64,000 bases of DNA from Micromonosporaceae bacterium KJ-029 (lineage in GTDB: Bacteria > Actinomycetota > Actinomycetes > Mycobacteriales > Micromonosporaceae): NCBI GenBank assembly GCA_005402585.1, contig BIFP01000021.1, positions 62,001 to 126,000 on the forward strand, given 5' to 3'. Shown in pieces: positions 52,087 to 61,252 of this stretch. The notes under the pieces are model-generated. The model ran no database searches. It had not been told where the DNA came from and saw only the letters and a program-made list of their open reading frames with translations. Position 1 is the stretch's first letter. Each line of letters begins with the position of its first letter. The translations under genes and the position numbers were made by a program.

Positions 52087-54102
52087 ATGGAACGTACGCG
52101 TTTCTTCCGCCGACCGGTGTTCTGGGTCATCCTGGTCATCCTCGGCGCCGTCGTACTCAGTCAGTTGTTCACCGCTGGTCCCAGCTACCACCGGGTGGAC
52201 ACGTCCGTCGCGCTCGACCAGCTCAACAAGGGTGGCGTCGAAAAGGTCGTCTTCCAGGACAAGGAACAGACGATCCAGCTAACTCTGGCCGAGGAGGCCA
52301 AGTTCGACAAGACCACCACCAAGCTGATCGAGGCCCAGTTCCCGTACGAGGTGGGTAACGAGGTCTGGAACCAGGTCCTCGACGCCAAGGCCAACAACTT
52401 GGTCACCGGCCCGGCTGACACCGAGGTGTCGTCCGACAGCATCTGGGTCAGCCTGCTGGTCAACCTGCTTCCCATCGTGCTGCTCGTGCTACTGCTGCTG
52501 TTCTTCATGTCGCAGATGCAGGGCGGCGGCTCCCGGGTGCTCAACTTCGGCAAGTCCAAGGCCAAGATGATCACCAAGGACACGCCGAAGACCACCTTCG
52601 CGGACGTCGCCGGCGCCGAAGAGGCCGTCGAGGAACTGCACGAGATCAAGGACTTCCTGCAGAACCCGGGGAAGTACCAGCAGCTCGGCGCGAAGATCCC
52701 GAAGGGCGTACTGCTCTTCGGCCCGCCCGGTACCGGTAAGACGCTGCTCGCCCGGGCGGTCGCCGGCGAGGCCGGGGTGCCGTTCTACTCGATCTCCGGT
52801 TCCGACTTCGTGGAGATGTTCGTCGGTGTCGGCGCCAGCCGGGTCCGCGACCTGTTCGAGCAGGCCAAGGCCAACGCGCCCGCGATCGTCTTCGTCGACG
52901 AGATCGACGCCGTCGGCCGGCACCGTGGCGCCGGCATGGGCGGCGGCCACGACGAGCGCGAGCAGACCCTCAACCAGCTGCTCGTCGAGATGGACGGCTT
53001 CGACGTCAAGGGCGGCGTCATCCTGATCGCCGCCACCAACCGGCCGGACATCCTCGACCCGGCGCTGCTGCGCCCGGGCCGGTTCGACCGGCAGATCCCG
53101 GTCGACGCCCCCGACATGGAGGGCCGCAAGGCCATCCTGCGGGTGCACGCCAAGGGCAAGCCGTTCACGCCCGACGTCGACCTCGACTCGGTGGCCAAGC
53201 GGACGCCGGGCTTCAGCGGTGCCGACCTGGCCAACGTGATCAACGAGGCGGCCCTGCTGACCGCCCGCAAGGACCAGCGCGCGATCAGCAACGATTCGCT
53301 GGAGGAGTCGATCGACCGGGTGATCGCCGGCCCGCAGCGGCGTACCCGGGTGATGAGCGACCAGGAGAAGAAGATCACCGCGTACCACGAGGGTGGGCAC
53401 GCGCTGGTCGCCTGGGCGCTGCCGCACGCCGCGCCGGTGCACAAGGTGACGATCCTGTCGCGTGGGCGCTCGCTGGGCCACACCCTGGTGCTGCCGACGG
53501 AGGACAAGTACACCCAGACCCGGGCCGAGATGATCGACACCCTGGCGTACGCGCTGGGCGGCCGGGCCGCCGAGGAACTCGTCTTCCACGAGCCCACCAC
53601 CGGTGCCGGCAACGACATCGAGAAGGCCACCCAGCTGGCCCGCGCGATGATCACCCAGTACGGAATGAGTTCCAAGCTCGGCGCGATCAAGTACGGCACC
53701 AGCGGCGATGAGCCGTTCCTCGGCCGCAACATGGGCCACGAGCGGGACTACTCCGACGTCGTCGCCGCCGAGATCGACGGGGAGATGCGGGCGCTGATCG
53801 AACTGGCCCACGACGAGGCCTGGGAGATCCTGGTCGAGTACCGGGACGTCCTGGACAACATCGTGCTCGAGCTGATGGAGAAGGAGACCCTCTCCACCGC
53901 CGACATGGCCCGGATCTGCGCCCGGGTGGTGAAGCGGCCGCCGCTGGCCCCGTACAACGGGTTCGGTAAGCGGCAGCCCTCCACCGAGCCGCCGGTGCTC
54001 ACCCCGGCCGAAAAAGAGGCACTGAAGGTGCAGGCCGAGGCCGACGGCGCGCAGGCCACGGTCGGCGGCGCCAGCTCGAACAACTCGGACGGCCCGCACT
54101 GA
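52087..54102 (+). CDS. ftsH: ATP-dependent zinc metalloprotease FtsH
   Basis: A 671-residue membrane AAA protease. Two membrane segments (about 9-28 and 118-139) flank a small external domain. The AAA module has Walker A GPPGTGKT near 213, Walker [10 protein letters not shown] near 270 and the [19 protein letters not shown] second region of homology. The protease has HEGGH near 434 and a downstream zinc-binding Asp region ([15 protein letters not shown]). It degrades misassembled membrane proteins. The C-terminal tail is long and polar. Its TGA is followed immediately by the folE reading frame, suggesting coupling. Confidence 0.96.
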   Translation: MERTRFFRRPVFWVILVILGAVVLSQLFTAGPSYHRVDTSVALDQLNKGGVEKVVFQDKEQTIQLTLAEEAKFDKTTTKLIEAQFPYEVGNEVWNQVLDAKANNLVTGPADTEVSSDSIWVSLLVNLLPIVLLVLLLLFFMSQMQGGGSRVLNFGKSKAKMITKDTPKTTFADVAGAEEAVEELHEIKDFLQNPGKYQQLGAKIPKGVLLFGPPGTGKTLLARAVAGEAGVPFYSISGSDFVEMFVGVGASRVRDLFEQAKANAPAIVFVDEIDAVGRHRGAGMGGGHDEREQTLNQLLVEMDGFDVKGGVILIAATNRPDILDPALLRPGRFDRQIPVDAPDMEGRKAILRVHAKGKPFTPDVDLDSVAKRTPGFSGADLANVINEAALLTARKDQRAISNDSLEESIDRVIAGPQRRTRVMSDQEKKITAYHEGGHALVAWALPHAAPVHKVTILSRGRSLGHTLVLPTEDKYTQTRAEMIDTLAYALGGRAAEELVFHEPTTGAGNDIEKATQLARAMITQYGMSSKLGAIKYGTSGDEPFLGRNMGHERDYSDVVAAEIDGEMRALIELAHDEAWEILVEYRDVLDNIVLELMEKETLSTADMARICARVVKRPPLAPYNGFGKRQPSTEPPVLTPAEKEALKVQAEADGAQATVGGASSNNSDGPH

Positions 54103-54239
54103 GCACCGACGACACGGCGGCCAGCCCCCGGCAACGAGGGCTGGCCGCCTCAGCCACCGAGCCCGACACCGACAGCCTCGACTACATCGCGGCGCGGCTG
54201 GTCAACGGCCGGCTCACCGGCCGACCGGTCGAGGACACC

Positions 54240-54800
54240 ATGGACCTCGGCCGGATCGAGAAGGCGGTCCGCGAGATCCTGATCGCGGTCGGGGAGGACC
54301 CGGACCGCGACGGGCTCCAGCAGACCCCGGCCCGGGTGGCCCGGGCGTACGCCGAACTCTTCGCCGGCTTGCGGGTCGACCCGGCCACGGTGCTCACCAC
54401 CACCTTCGAGGCCAACCACGAGGAACTGGTACTCGTCCGGGACATCGACGTGATGAGCCTCTGCGAGCACCACCTCCTGCCGTTCCGGGGCAGCGCCCAC
54501 ATCGGCTACATTCCCGGGCCCGACGGACGGATCACCGGCCTGTCCAAGCTGGCCCGGCTGGTCGAGGTCTTCGCCCGCCGGCCGCAGGTGCAGGAGCGGC
54601 TCACCTCCCAGATCGCGGACCTGCTGATGGACCGGCTGGAGCCACGCGGTGTGGTGGTCGTCCTGGAGTGCGAGCACATGTGCATGGCGATGCGCGGCAT
54701 CCAGAAGTCCGGCGCCAAGACGATCACCTCGGCGGTGCGGGGCACCCTCCAGCGGGACGCCAAGTCCCGCGCCGAGGCGATGGCCCTGATCATCCGCTGA
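54240..54800 (+). CDS. folE: GTP cyclohydrolase I
   Basis: The enzyme converts GTP to dihydroneopterin triphosphate, first step of folate synthesis. Zinc ligands and active-site residues are in LCEHHLLPF (Cys and His) and [11 protein letters not shown] (second Cys). [31 protein letters not shown] (key part) and TSAVRG are all intact. From ATG 54240 the protein has 186 residues and GAGGA lies five bases upstream. The frame is open and coding-like back to a CTG at 54099 that overlaps the ftsH stop, so 47 more N-terminal residues (including [12 protein letters not shown]) may be translated. Neighbours agree with the ftsH-folE operon of actinobacteria. Confidence 0.92.
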   Translation: MDLGRIEKAVREILIAVGEDPDRDGLQQTPARVARAYAELFAGLRVDPATVLTTTFEANHEELVLVRDIDVMSLCEHHLLPFRGSAHIGYIPGPDGRITGLSKLARLVEVFARRPQVQERLTSQIADLLMDRLEPRGVVVVLECEHMCMAMRGIQKSGAKTITSAVRGTLQRDAKSRAEAMALIIR

Positions 54801-54882
54801 CCGGCGGGGGCGCCCGCAGCGAAGCCGCTGGCCATCTCGGCCGCTCGTCGGTTCGTCAGCCGCCAACCGTCAGCCGACGCGG

Positions 54883-55593
54883 TCAGGCGGCCAGCATCGC
54901 CAGGAGGATCCCGGCGGTGGTCAGCACCGCCGGGACCAGGCAGACCAGCGCGCCGAACCGGGCCGTCCGGTCCACCCGCTCGCCGGGCTGGGGCGGGAAC
55001 AACCGTCCCACCGCGAGCCAGCCCAGGCCGAACGCGACCGCCGGAGCCGGCAGCCCCACCACCAGCGCCAGGACGGTCACCGGGCTGGCGCCGGCCAGCA
55101 GGTGCACCAGCACCAGGAGCAACGGGACGAGTAACCCCAGCGGGCCGTACACCAGCAGGTTGCGCGGCCGGGACGGCCAGTGCGCCACCCGGGGCAGGCC
55201 GCGGGCGGCGAGCGTGTCATCCGCGGCGTACGCCCACCGTCGGGCATCCCGCACCGCCGCCAGCACCGCCGCCGGCCCGCCGGCCATCGACCGGGTCGCC
55301 TCGGTCAGCTCCGGAGGGGTCGGTACCAGCGAGATCGGTGGTACGGCCAGCTCGCGCAACCGAGCCTCCTGCGGCGCCAGCCGGGTACGCACCACGGCCA
55401 GCTCATCCCGGGCATCCTGGACCGTGCGGGCCTGCTCGCTGGCGGCGGTCGCCGCGTCGCGGCGTACCCCGTCGAGTTGGCGGGCGGCGGCCAGGTAGTC
55501 GGCCCAGGCAGCCGGCACCGGATCCTCCGGTGTGCCGCCCGCTCGCTGCCGGCCCGGCCCGATGGTCGCGGGTGGCGACTGGCCACGGGTCAC
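54883..55593 (-). CDS. Coiled-coil membrane protein partnered with an FtsK-like protein
   Basis: A 236-residue protein of unknown function. A helical, probably coiled-coil region (about 30-80, rich in Ala, Arg, Glu) is followed by three membrane segments (about 147-166, 172-193 and 210-233). It starts at a GTG overlapping the stop of the FtsK-like gene by four bases, so the two products are made together and probably interact. No family recognised. Confidence 0.75.
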   Translation of the reverse strand: MTRGQSPPATIGPGRQRAGGTPEDPVPAAWADYLAAARQLDGVRRDAATAASEQARTVQDARDELAVVRTRLAPQEARLRELAVPPISLVPTPPELTEATRSMAGGPAAVLAAVRDARRWAYAADDTLAARGLPRVAHWPSRPRNLLVYGPLGLLVPLLLVLVHLLAGASPVTVLALVVGLPAPAVAFGLGWLAVGRLFPPQPGERVDRTARFGALVCLVPAVLTTAGILLAMLAA

Positions 55594-58148
55594 GCCGGCT
55601 CACCGTCCTCGTCCTCCGGGACGTCATACGGCACCAGCACGACGCCGCGCTCATCGGGGCCGTCCCACAACACCACCCGGTCGGGTCGGCGCCGCCACTC
55701 CACCGTTCGGCCGAACAGCGGCGTGAGCTGAGCGCCCGGTACGCCCGCCGCCGCCACGGCGGTCAGCTTGTCGACCGTCTCCTCCGGCTCCACCAGCGCC
55801 GCGAACGACGGCACCGTACGCCACCAGCCGAGCAGGTGCTGCCCGGCCGGCGGCCCGTCCCGCAGCAGCATCCGCAGCCGGGGCGGCGGCAACTGCTCCG
55901 GCGGTGCCACGTCCAAGCCGAACACCACCAGGTAGGCGGGCTCCCCGGCGTCCACGACGGCGAGCAGCCCGGCGAGGTCCACCGTGTCCACCGGGTGCCG
56001 CTCGGCCAGTTCCGCCGCGAGATCGTCGGCCAGCGACCGCGCCTCGGCGTCCGGCGCGGCGACCACGAACCGCGCCGAGCCTGGCGCGTGGTGGACCGCC
56101 GTGCTGCTGGCGGCCGTCGCCAACAGCCGGGCCGCCTCCGGCCGGGGGCCGAGGACGGCGAGGTTGCGCCCGGCCGCCGGCCCGAGTGGCACGGCCGCTG
56201 TGCTCCGCGCGACGTCCACCACCCGTCCCAACAGCGCGGCCGGAGCCAGGGCCTGCCCGGCGACGGCCGCCCGGTGGCGAGGGTCGTTGCCCAGCAGCGG
56301 GCGGGCGTACCCGGCGAAGACCACCGGCGGTCCGGAACCCTCGGTGCGGGCCGCCCAGAGCCGGTGCCGCAGCAGCTCCACGACGTCCGGCTCGTCCTGC
56401 GGATCGGGAAAGCGGACCATCCGCTCGTGACCCCGGATCGCTCCCCGTGGACCGCCGAGGCCGCCGGCGGTGTTCACCACGGCACTGCCGACCGGCAGTC
56501 CGGCCGCCGAGTCGTTGGTCGGCTCCAACACCGCCCCGCCGCCGGGCAGCGCGACCCGCACCGGGAACTGGCCGAGCAGCGAGTCCCGCGGCCCGCCGTC
56601 GGTACGGGCGCCCAGGCCCAGGTCGCCCTCGCCGGCCAGGACCAGATGCACACCGTACGCCCGGCCGGTCCTGGTCAGCGCGTCCAACCGGGCGGCGGCG
56701 TCGGCGGCCAGCCGGTCCCGCTCGGCGAAGAGCAACGGCAGGTTGTCCACCACGCAGACGACCCGGGGCAGTGGGCGGTGTTGACGCAGCTCGGCGAAGC
56801 GCTGGCCGCCGGCCCGTTCGGACGCCTCCGCACGCCGGTGCACCTCGGCCGTCAACTGGTCGAACAGGTCCAGCACGTACTCCCGATCGGCGGCCATCGC
56901 CGCGGCCCGGACCTGCGGGATCCACGACCGGTCCCGCTCGGTCTGGAGGAACTCCGCGAAGGACTCGCCCTCGCCGAGGTCCACCAGGTACAACGACAGC
57001 TCGTCCGGGCCGTACCGGGCGGCGAGACCGAGCAGCGTGGTGGTCAGGAAGCCGGACCGGCAGGCCCGGGATCGGCCGCTGACCAGCCAGTGCGGGGTCA
57101 GCTCGGTGAACCCGAGCGAGACCAGCCGGCCACCGGCGTCGCCGACCGTGGTGCTCATCCCCTCGGTCGAGTCCGCCTGCCACAGCTCGTCCTCGGGCGG
57201 TGGCAGCAGTCCGGCGAGGGAAAGTCGATTGCCGGCCTCGATCTGGGCGGCGAGCCGCCGGCAGACGGTGTCGACCAACTCGGCCGGCGGATCCGGTTCG
57301 ACGAAGACCGGCGAGTTCAACCCGCCCGGACTGCCGGTGCCCGCAGTGGCGAAGGGATGCCCAGGCGGGTCGCCCAGCAGCGCGTACGCGGTGCGCAACG
57401 CCAGCGTCGTGGCCCTGGGCAGTGGGTCCCGGTCGGCCGGCGGCCAGCCCGCGACGACCAGGTGCAGCCCGGCGGGCGGCCCCTGCTCGGCGAGCGTCTC
57501 GATCCGGGCCAGGTCGGTCGGCCCGGTCCGCTCGGGCAGCGCGGCCACCACCAGCAGCAGCGACCGGTCGTGCCGGCGGGGACCGGACGAACCCGGAGCC
57601 ACCCACCGCTCCGCCTCGGACAGCACGGCCCGCAGCCCGGCCGCGTCGGTGGCCGGCGGGGACAACACCCCGGCGTCGCCGAGCGCCGCGAACGGCGCCA
57701 ACGCCGCACCGGTCGCGTCCACCGCGCGGACCAGCAGCGCCCCCGCCGGTGTCGCCGCCAACAGGCGCAGCAGTACGGCCCGCAGCAGCCCGGCCGCCCG
57801 TGGATCGTGCGCGTCGGTGTCCACCGCGAGGTGACCGGCGCCGATCAGGGGAACCAGCGCGGGGAAACGGGCATCGTCCAGCGGCGCGGCGGTGCCGACC
57901 CGGACGAAGGGCGGCGGACCCTCCCCGGGCGGGGAGGTCGGCTCGACGGTGTCCAGGGTGGCGCCCGCCCAGCCCGGTGCGAGGACGGCAGCCGCGCTAC
58001 GCAGCCGTTCGGCCAGCGCGTACTGGCGGCGTTGGTCGGCCGGAGCGGGACGGGTCTCGTCGAGGGCGGTGGCCGCCGCCGCGATCGTCGCCGCAGCCCG
58101 GCGGTGCAACGCGGCGGCGCGGAGCGTCCGTGCCTTCGGACCGCCCAC
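55590..58148 (-). CDS. EccC/FtsK-like protein with three degenerate ATPase modules
   Basis: An 852-residue soluble protein whose organisation follows the ATPase part of EccC, but whose P-loops are broken. The central module has GRSRACRS near 359 in place of GxxxxGKS (Lys and the last Gly lost) while its Walker B strand LYLVDLGEG survives. The flanking modules show only remnants (GAGHLAVDTDAHD near 105 and LGPRPEAARLL near 660). It lacks membrane segments; the coupled upstream-overlapping gene at 54883-55593 supplies them. I chose GTG 58148 because GGAGGAGG lies at proper distance; GTG 58157 touches the ribosome site. Function: perhaps an assembly or substrate-binding platform rather than a motor (inference). 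Confidence 0.82.
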   Translation of the reverse strand: MGGPKARTLRAAALHRRAAATIAAAATALDETRPAPADQRRQYALAERLRSAAAVLAPGWAGATLDTVEPTSPPGEGPPPFVRVGTAAPLDDARFPALVPLIGAGHLAVDTDAHDPRAAGLLRAVLLRLLAATPAGALLVRAVDATGAALAPFAALGDAGVLSPPATDAAGLRAVLSEAERWVAPGSSGPRRHDRSLLLVVAALPERTGPTDLARIETLAEQGPPAGLHLVVAGWPPADRDPLPRATTLALRTAYALLGDPPGHPFATAGTGSPGGLNSPVFVEPDPPAELVDTVCRRLAAQIEAGNRLSLAGLLPPPEDELWQADSTEGMSTTVGDAGGRLVSLGFTELTPHWLVSGRSRACRSGFLTTTLLGLAARYGPDELSLYLVDLGEGESFAEFLQTERDRSWIPQVRAAAMAADREYVLDLFDQLTAEVHRRAEASERAGGQRFAELRQHRPLPRVVCVVDNLPLLFAERDRLAADAAARLDALTRTGRAYGVHLVLAGEGDLGLGARTDGGPRDSLLGQFPVRVALPGGGAVLEPTNDSAAGLPVGSAVVNTAGGLGGPRGAIRGHERMVRFPDPQDEPDVVELLRHRLWAARTEGSGPPVVFAGYARPLLGNDPRHRAAVAGQALAPAALLGRVVDVARSTAAVPLGPAAGRNLAVLGPRPEAARLLATAASSTAVHHAPGSARFVVAAPDAEARSLADDLAAELAERHPVDTVDLAGLLAVVDAGEPAYLVVFGLDVAPPEQLPPPRLRMLLRDGPPAGQHLLGWWRTVPSFAALVEPEETVDKLTAVAAAGVPGAQLTPLFGRTVEWRRRPDRVVLWDGPDERGVVLVPYDVPEDEDGEPA

Positions 58149-58334
58149 CGTGTCCACCTCCTCCGCCCGAGGTCGGCACCCACTCGCCGGGCAACGACGA
58201 CGGTATCCCAGCGGAGGCCCGACCCCCGGGATGCGCGGCGGCGATGCGCCGGTGTTGTCGTGGATCTCACCGGTCGGCAGGGATCCGTCACGATCTGCTG
58301 ACTCTGGGGCATTGGGTCCGTAGCATCCAGCCGA

Positions 58335-58340
58335 TAGCCT
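58335..58340 (+). promoter_or_regulatory. -10 box TAGCCT upstream of the bitopic protein gene
   Basis: TAGCCT lies 6 bases before the GTG at 58347. Confidence 0.45.
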
Positions 58341-58346
58341 CAGGGG

Positions 58347-58913
58347 GTGGAATCAGTGCCGCCCCCCGCCGGTTCCCAGGTCTCCCGCGTACCGGCGCAA
58401 CGGACCCCGCCAGAGGAGTTGGCGCCGCCCGCGGTCGCGCCGGCCCCACCGCAGCCCCGGCGGCGGCTTCGTACCGTGCTGACCGTGGTCGCCGGGGTGC
58501 TCGCGGTGATATGTCTGGGCGGCGGGGTGACCGGCTACCTCCTCTACGACCGCATCACCACCCCCGATCGCAGCACACCGGCGATGGTGGTGGACAACTA
58601 TCTGCGTGCCTTCCTGGTGGACCGTAACGATGTCCGGGCGGATCTCTTTGTCTGCGAAGGCAATACCGATTTGGAACAGCTTCGCCTGCTCAGGAGCGAC
58701 CTGGTAGCACGGGAAGAGCGGTTCGGGACCAGGATGTGGGTCAGCTGGGAGAGGCTCCAGGTGGACCCGACCGGCAATACTGCCGAAGTGCGGGTAGACC
58801 TCACGTTTTCAGCCCAGATCGATGGCATCAGGCAGAGTGATCGGCAGCCGTGGACGTTTACCACACAGTTGAGCGACGACTGGCGGGTCTGCTCCGGAGC
58901 GGTGACAGGCTGA
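58347..58913 (+). CDS. Bitopic protein with Pro-rich tail and small external domain
   Basis: A 188-residue protein with a Pro/Ala-rich cytosolic N-terminus (about 1-38), a membrane segment (about 42-66), and an external domain of about 115 residues starting STPAMVVDNYLRAFLVDRND, with two cysteines (FVCEGN and RVCSG). The layout matches the protein at 7774-8364 and suggests an NTF2-like/DUF4878-type fold. Codon bias is clearly weaker in the external domain (58560-58913) than in neighbours, a sign of transfer or relaxed selection. It is convergent with the next gene with two bases between stops. Confidence 0.75.
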   Translation: MESVPPPAGSQVSRVPAQRTPPEELAPPAVAPAPPQPRRRLRTVLTVVAGVLAVICLGGGVTGYLLYDRITTPDRSTPAMVVDNYLRAFLVDRNDVRADLFVCEGNTDLEQLRLLRSDLVAREERFGTRMWVSWERLQVDPTGNTAEVRVDLTFSAQIDGIRQSDRQPWTFTTQLSDDWRVCSGAVTG

Positions 58914-58915
58914 TT

Positions 58916-59515
58916 CTACTCGACCCACAGTAGGTGGACAGGAACTTCCAGAGTGGTTGGTGGCTGGCCGCGCCAGGCCCAGCGATACCACTCCACCTCG
59001 GGTGCGACGCGTACGCAGATGTCGCCCTCGGTGCCCGAGTAGGTCTCAGTCACAGCCCGGAGGTCGCGGTGCTCCACGGAGCCGACCATGTGGACGACCC
59101 GCCGGCCGGTGACCGCGTCCGCCTCGAACACCGGAGTCGGTGCCCGGTGTGCCGGCGCGTCCAGTGAGACGAGTCGGACGCTGCTGCCGTCCTTTACTGC
59201 CGGGGTGATTCGTGGGCCCACCGTCTCGACCCAGACCCGCTCGACCGGCACCAGCGGCGCGAAGACCTCCACCTGGTCGGACTCGGCGCGGTACCAGTCG
59301 TGCTCCGGGATGACCGGGACGTAGGTCCGGCTATTCTGCACCACCCGCTCGTCGGCCCGCAGATCCCCCCGCCAACCGAGGCCGGGCAGCCCCACCAGCA
59401 CCCGCTGCCCGCGCAGCTCGACGTGCCCGGACGCCGGAACGATCTTGATCGGGCGGGGTGGTTGCGGCGCCCAGTCCGGTGGGTCGGCGAACGGGTCGGG
59501 CAATGGCTCGGTCAT
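58916..59515 (-). CDS. Hypothetical protein, 199 residues
   Basis: I do not recognise it. No signal peptide or membrane segment. It appears beta-rich, with repeated short Val/Glu strands (VELRGQRVLVGLPG, VEVFAPLVPVERVWVETVG) and many Trp/Tyr residues, ending in VPVHLLWVE. Third-position bias is weaker over the C-terminal half. It lies just downstream of the M23 gene on the same strand (13 bases), so it probably belongs to the secretion-like operon as a late, possibly accessory gene. Confidence 0.7.
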   Translation of the reverse strand: MTEPLPDPFADPPDWAPQPPRPIKIVPASGHVELRGQRVLVGLPGLGWRGDLRADERVVQNSRTYVPVIPEHDWYRAESDQVEVFAPLVPVERVWVETVGPRITPAVKDGSSVRLVSLDAPAHRAPTPVFEADAVTGRRVVHMVGSVEHRDLRAVTETYSGTEGDICVRVAPEVEWYRWAWRGQPPTTLEVPVHLLWVE

Positions 59516-59528
59516 GACTGCTGGCGCC

Positions 59529-60698
59529 TCACCCGGCGCTCCGCAGCGGTGCGCCCTTCGCTCGCATGAACGGCACCGGGTCGATGGCGCTCCGGCTGCT
59601 GCGGTCGCCGTCGGTGTGTACCTCGAAGTGCAGGTGCGGCCCGGATGAGTTGCCGCTGCTGCCCACCTCGCCGATCACATCACCGGCCTGCACGGTGTCC
59701 CCGTCGACGACCCGGGGACGACTCACCATGTGGCAGTAGCGGGTGACCACGCCCTGGGCATGCAGTACATCGACGAACCACCCACAGCCGCCCTTGCCCG
59801 GCCAGCCGTCCACGTCGCAGCTGTGCCGGCCCATCCGATCGGGATCGCAGCGGGAGACCAGGACACGCCCGGTCGCCGCGACCCGGATGAGGGTGCCCTT
59901 CGGTGCGGCGATGTCCACCCCGTTGTGTCCGGGTCGGCTGGCGGTCCGGAAGCCGGAGCCGACGCCGCCCGGGATGGGGGCGGTCCAACCGGAGGCGGCG
60001 ATCTCACCCGACGCGGCGGCGTCACACACCTCCTGCCCCGCGATCAGCGCCGTCCGGGCCGCGCCGCCAGCCAGCGCGTCGACGATGCGGGAGGCGAGTT
60101 CCTCGTGCTTGGCGTACGCGTCCGGGAAGGCACTGATCTGGACCCGCTGAGCGGCCACGGTCAGTGGCAGCTTCTCCCAGCCAGGCACGTCGACGAGCTT
60201 CTCGTAGAACTTGCGGGACGCGTACTCGGGGTTCATACGCTGGCGGACGGTGCCCCACGAGGCGCGCTGCTGGAACAGGCCGACGGAGTCGTGGTCGGCG
60301 CCGACCCCCTCGTTCGGGATGTTCTGTGACTCGCCAACCGTGCGATTGGCCAGGTTCAGCAGGCGGGACTCCTGCATGGCGGTCGCCACCGCGATCACCC
60401 AACCCCGCGGCGGCACCTTCATCTCCTGGCCGACCTTGATGATCTTCGCGGCGTTGCGGAGCTGGCGCTCGCCGTACTCGGGGAACCGCGGCATCTTGCC
60501 GGTCACCTCGACTTCGAAGTCCCCGGTGCACTCCATGCTCGCCGGGGTGAGCTGCTCGGCGGCGTCCCCGCCCAACTCGGTGAGGAAGAAGGCACCGGCG
60601 CCACCGGTGCAGCAGAGCAACGCGAGCGTCGCGGTGAGCGCTGCGGCGAGCGCGCCGACCCGGATCGGCCGGCGGCGCGGACGGCTCTCCTCACTCAT
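59529..60698 (-). CDS. Exported peptidoglycan hydrolase: transglycosylase-like plus M23 endopeptidase
   Basis: A 389-residue protein with an N-terminal anchor or signal (about 13-38). The first domain (about 80-200) has AMQESRLLN and GLFQQRASWGT, a lysozyme/transglycosylase-like fold with a plausible catalytic Glu. The second is an M23 LytM domain with GHNGVDIAAP and PHLHFEV zinc ligands and a Cys-rich insertion (RCDPDRMGRHSCDVDGW). Two-headed wall enzymes of this kind accompany type IV secretion and conjugation loci of Gram-positive bacteria. The ATG overlaps the preceding stop (ATGA) and GGGAG lies upstream. Confidence 0.88.
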   Translation of the reverse strand: MSEESRPRRRPIRVGALAAALTATLALLCCTGGAGAFFLTELGGDAAEQLTPASMECTGDFEVEVTGKMPRFPEYGERQLRNAAKIIKVGQEMKVPPRGWVIAVATAMQESRLLNLANRTVGESQNIPNEGVGADHDSVGLFQQRASWGTVRQRMNPEYASRKFYEKLVDVPGWEKLPLTVAAQRVQISAFPDAYAKHEELASRIVDALAGGAARTALIAGQEVCDAAASGEIAASGWTAPIPGGVGSGFRTASRPGHNGVDIAAPKGTLIRVAATGRVLVSRCDPDRMGRHSCDVDGWPGKGGCGWFVDVLHAQGVVTRYCHMVSRPRVVDGDTVQAGDVIGEVGSSGNSSGPHLHFEVHTDGDRSSRSAIDPVPFMRAKGAPLRSAG

Positions 60699-61252
60699 CC
60701 CCGCTCCCAGTCCACGACGTCCACCAACCACCGCCCGTCCGGCGCCACCAGTTCAAGCCGAAGCCGGCCGGTGTCGAGGGGAATCAGCGCCTCCACGAAG
60801 GTTTCACTACGGGGACGAACCGTCACATCGTCCGTCAGCTCGCCAACCGGCACCCCGGCCGGGTCCGCACCCGCCAGCTTGTCGATCAATGCGGCGGTCG
60901 AGAGGGGACGCAGGCTCGCGTGCCACTTCTCTGCGGTCTGGCCGGGCTGACCGAGCCAGGCGGTGGCGAAACGCTTCGCGACCTGCTCCGGAGCCGGCTC
61001 GCCGGGGCGGGTCACCGGCGACGGTGTGGTGGTCGTCGAGATCGCCCCGTCGTCCCCCGTGGTCGGGTGCACGGTGGTGATCGGATCTAGGGGCCGATTG
61101 CTCAACCCGGCCGTGGGATCGCCGGGGCCGGCCACAAAGCGGGCCGCCCCGACCACGCCGAGCACCAGCACGGCGATCCCGAGGGCGACCCCCAGCCGGG
61201 ATCGCAGCACCCGGGTGACCAGGAACTCGACCGCCCGCCGCACGACCGTCAC
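60695..61252 (-). CDS. Bitopic conjugation/secretion-type protein
   Basis: A 185-residue protein with one N-terminal membrane segment (about 20-41), a Thr/Pro-rich linker (50-85) and an external domain of about 95 residues (EQVAKRFATAWLGQPGQTAEKWHASL...). By position and layout it may correspond to a VirB8/TcpC-like scaffold with an NTF2-like fold, but the sequence alone does not prove it. It is coupled on both sides by four-base overlaps to the M23 enzyme and the TrbL-like gene. Confidence 0.72.
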   Translation of the reverse strand: MTVVRRAVEFLVTRVLRSRLGVALGIAVLVLGVVGAARFVAGPGDPTAGLSNRPLDPITTVHPTTGDDGAISTTTTPSPVTRPGEPAPEQVAKRFATAWLGQPGQTAEKWHASLRPLSTAALIDKLAGADPAGVPVGELTDDVTVRPRSETFVEALIPLDTGRLRLELVAPDGRWLVDVVDWERG

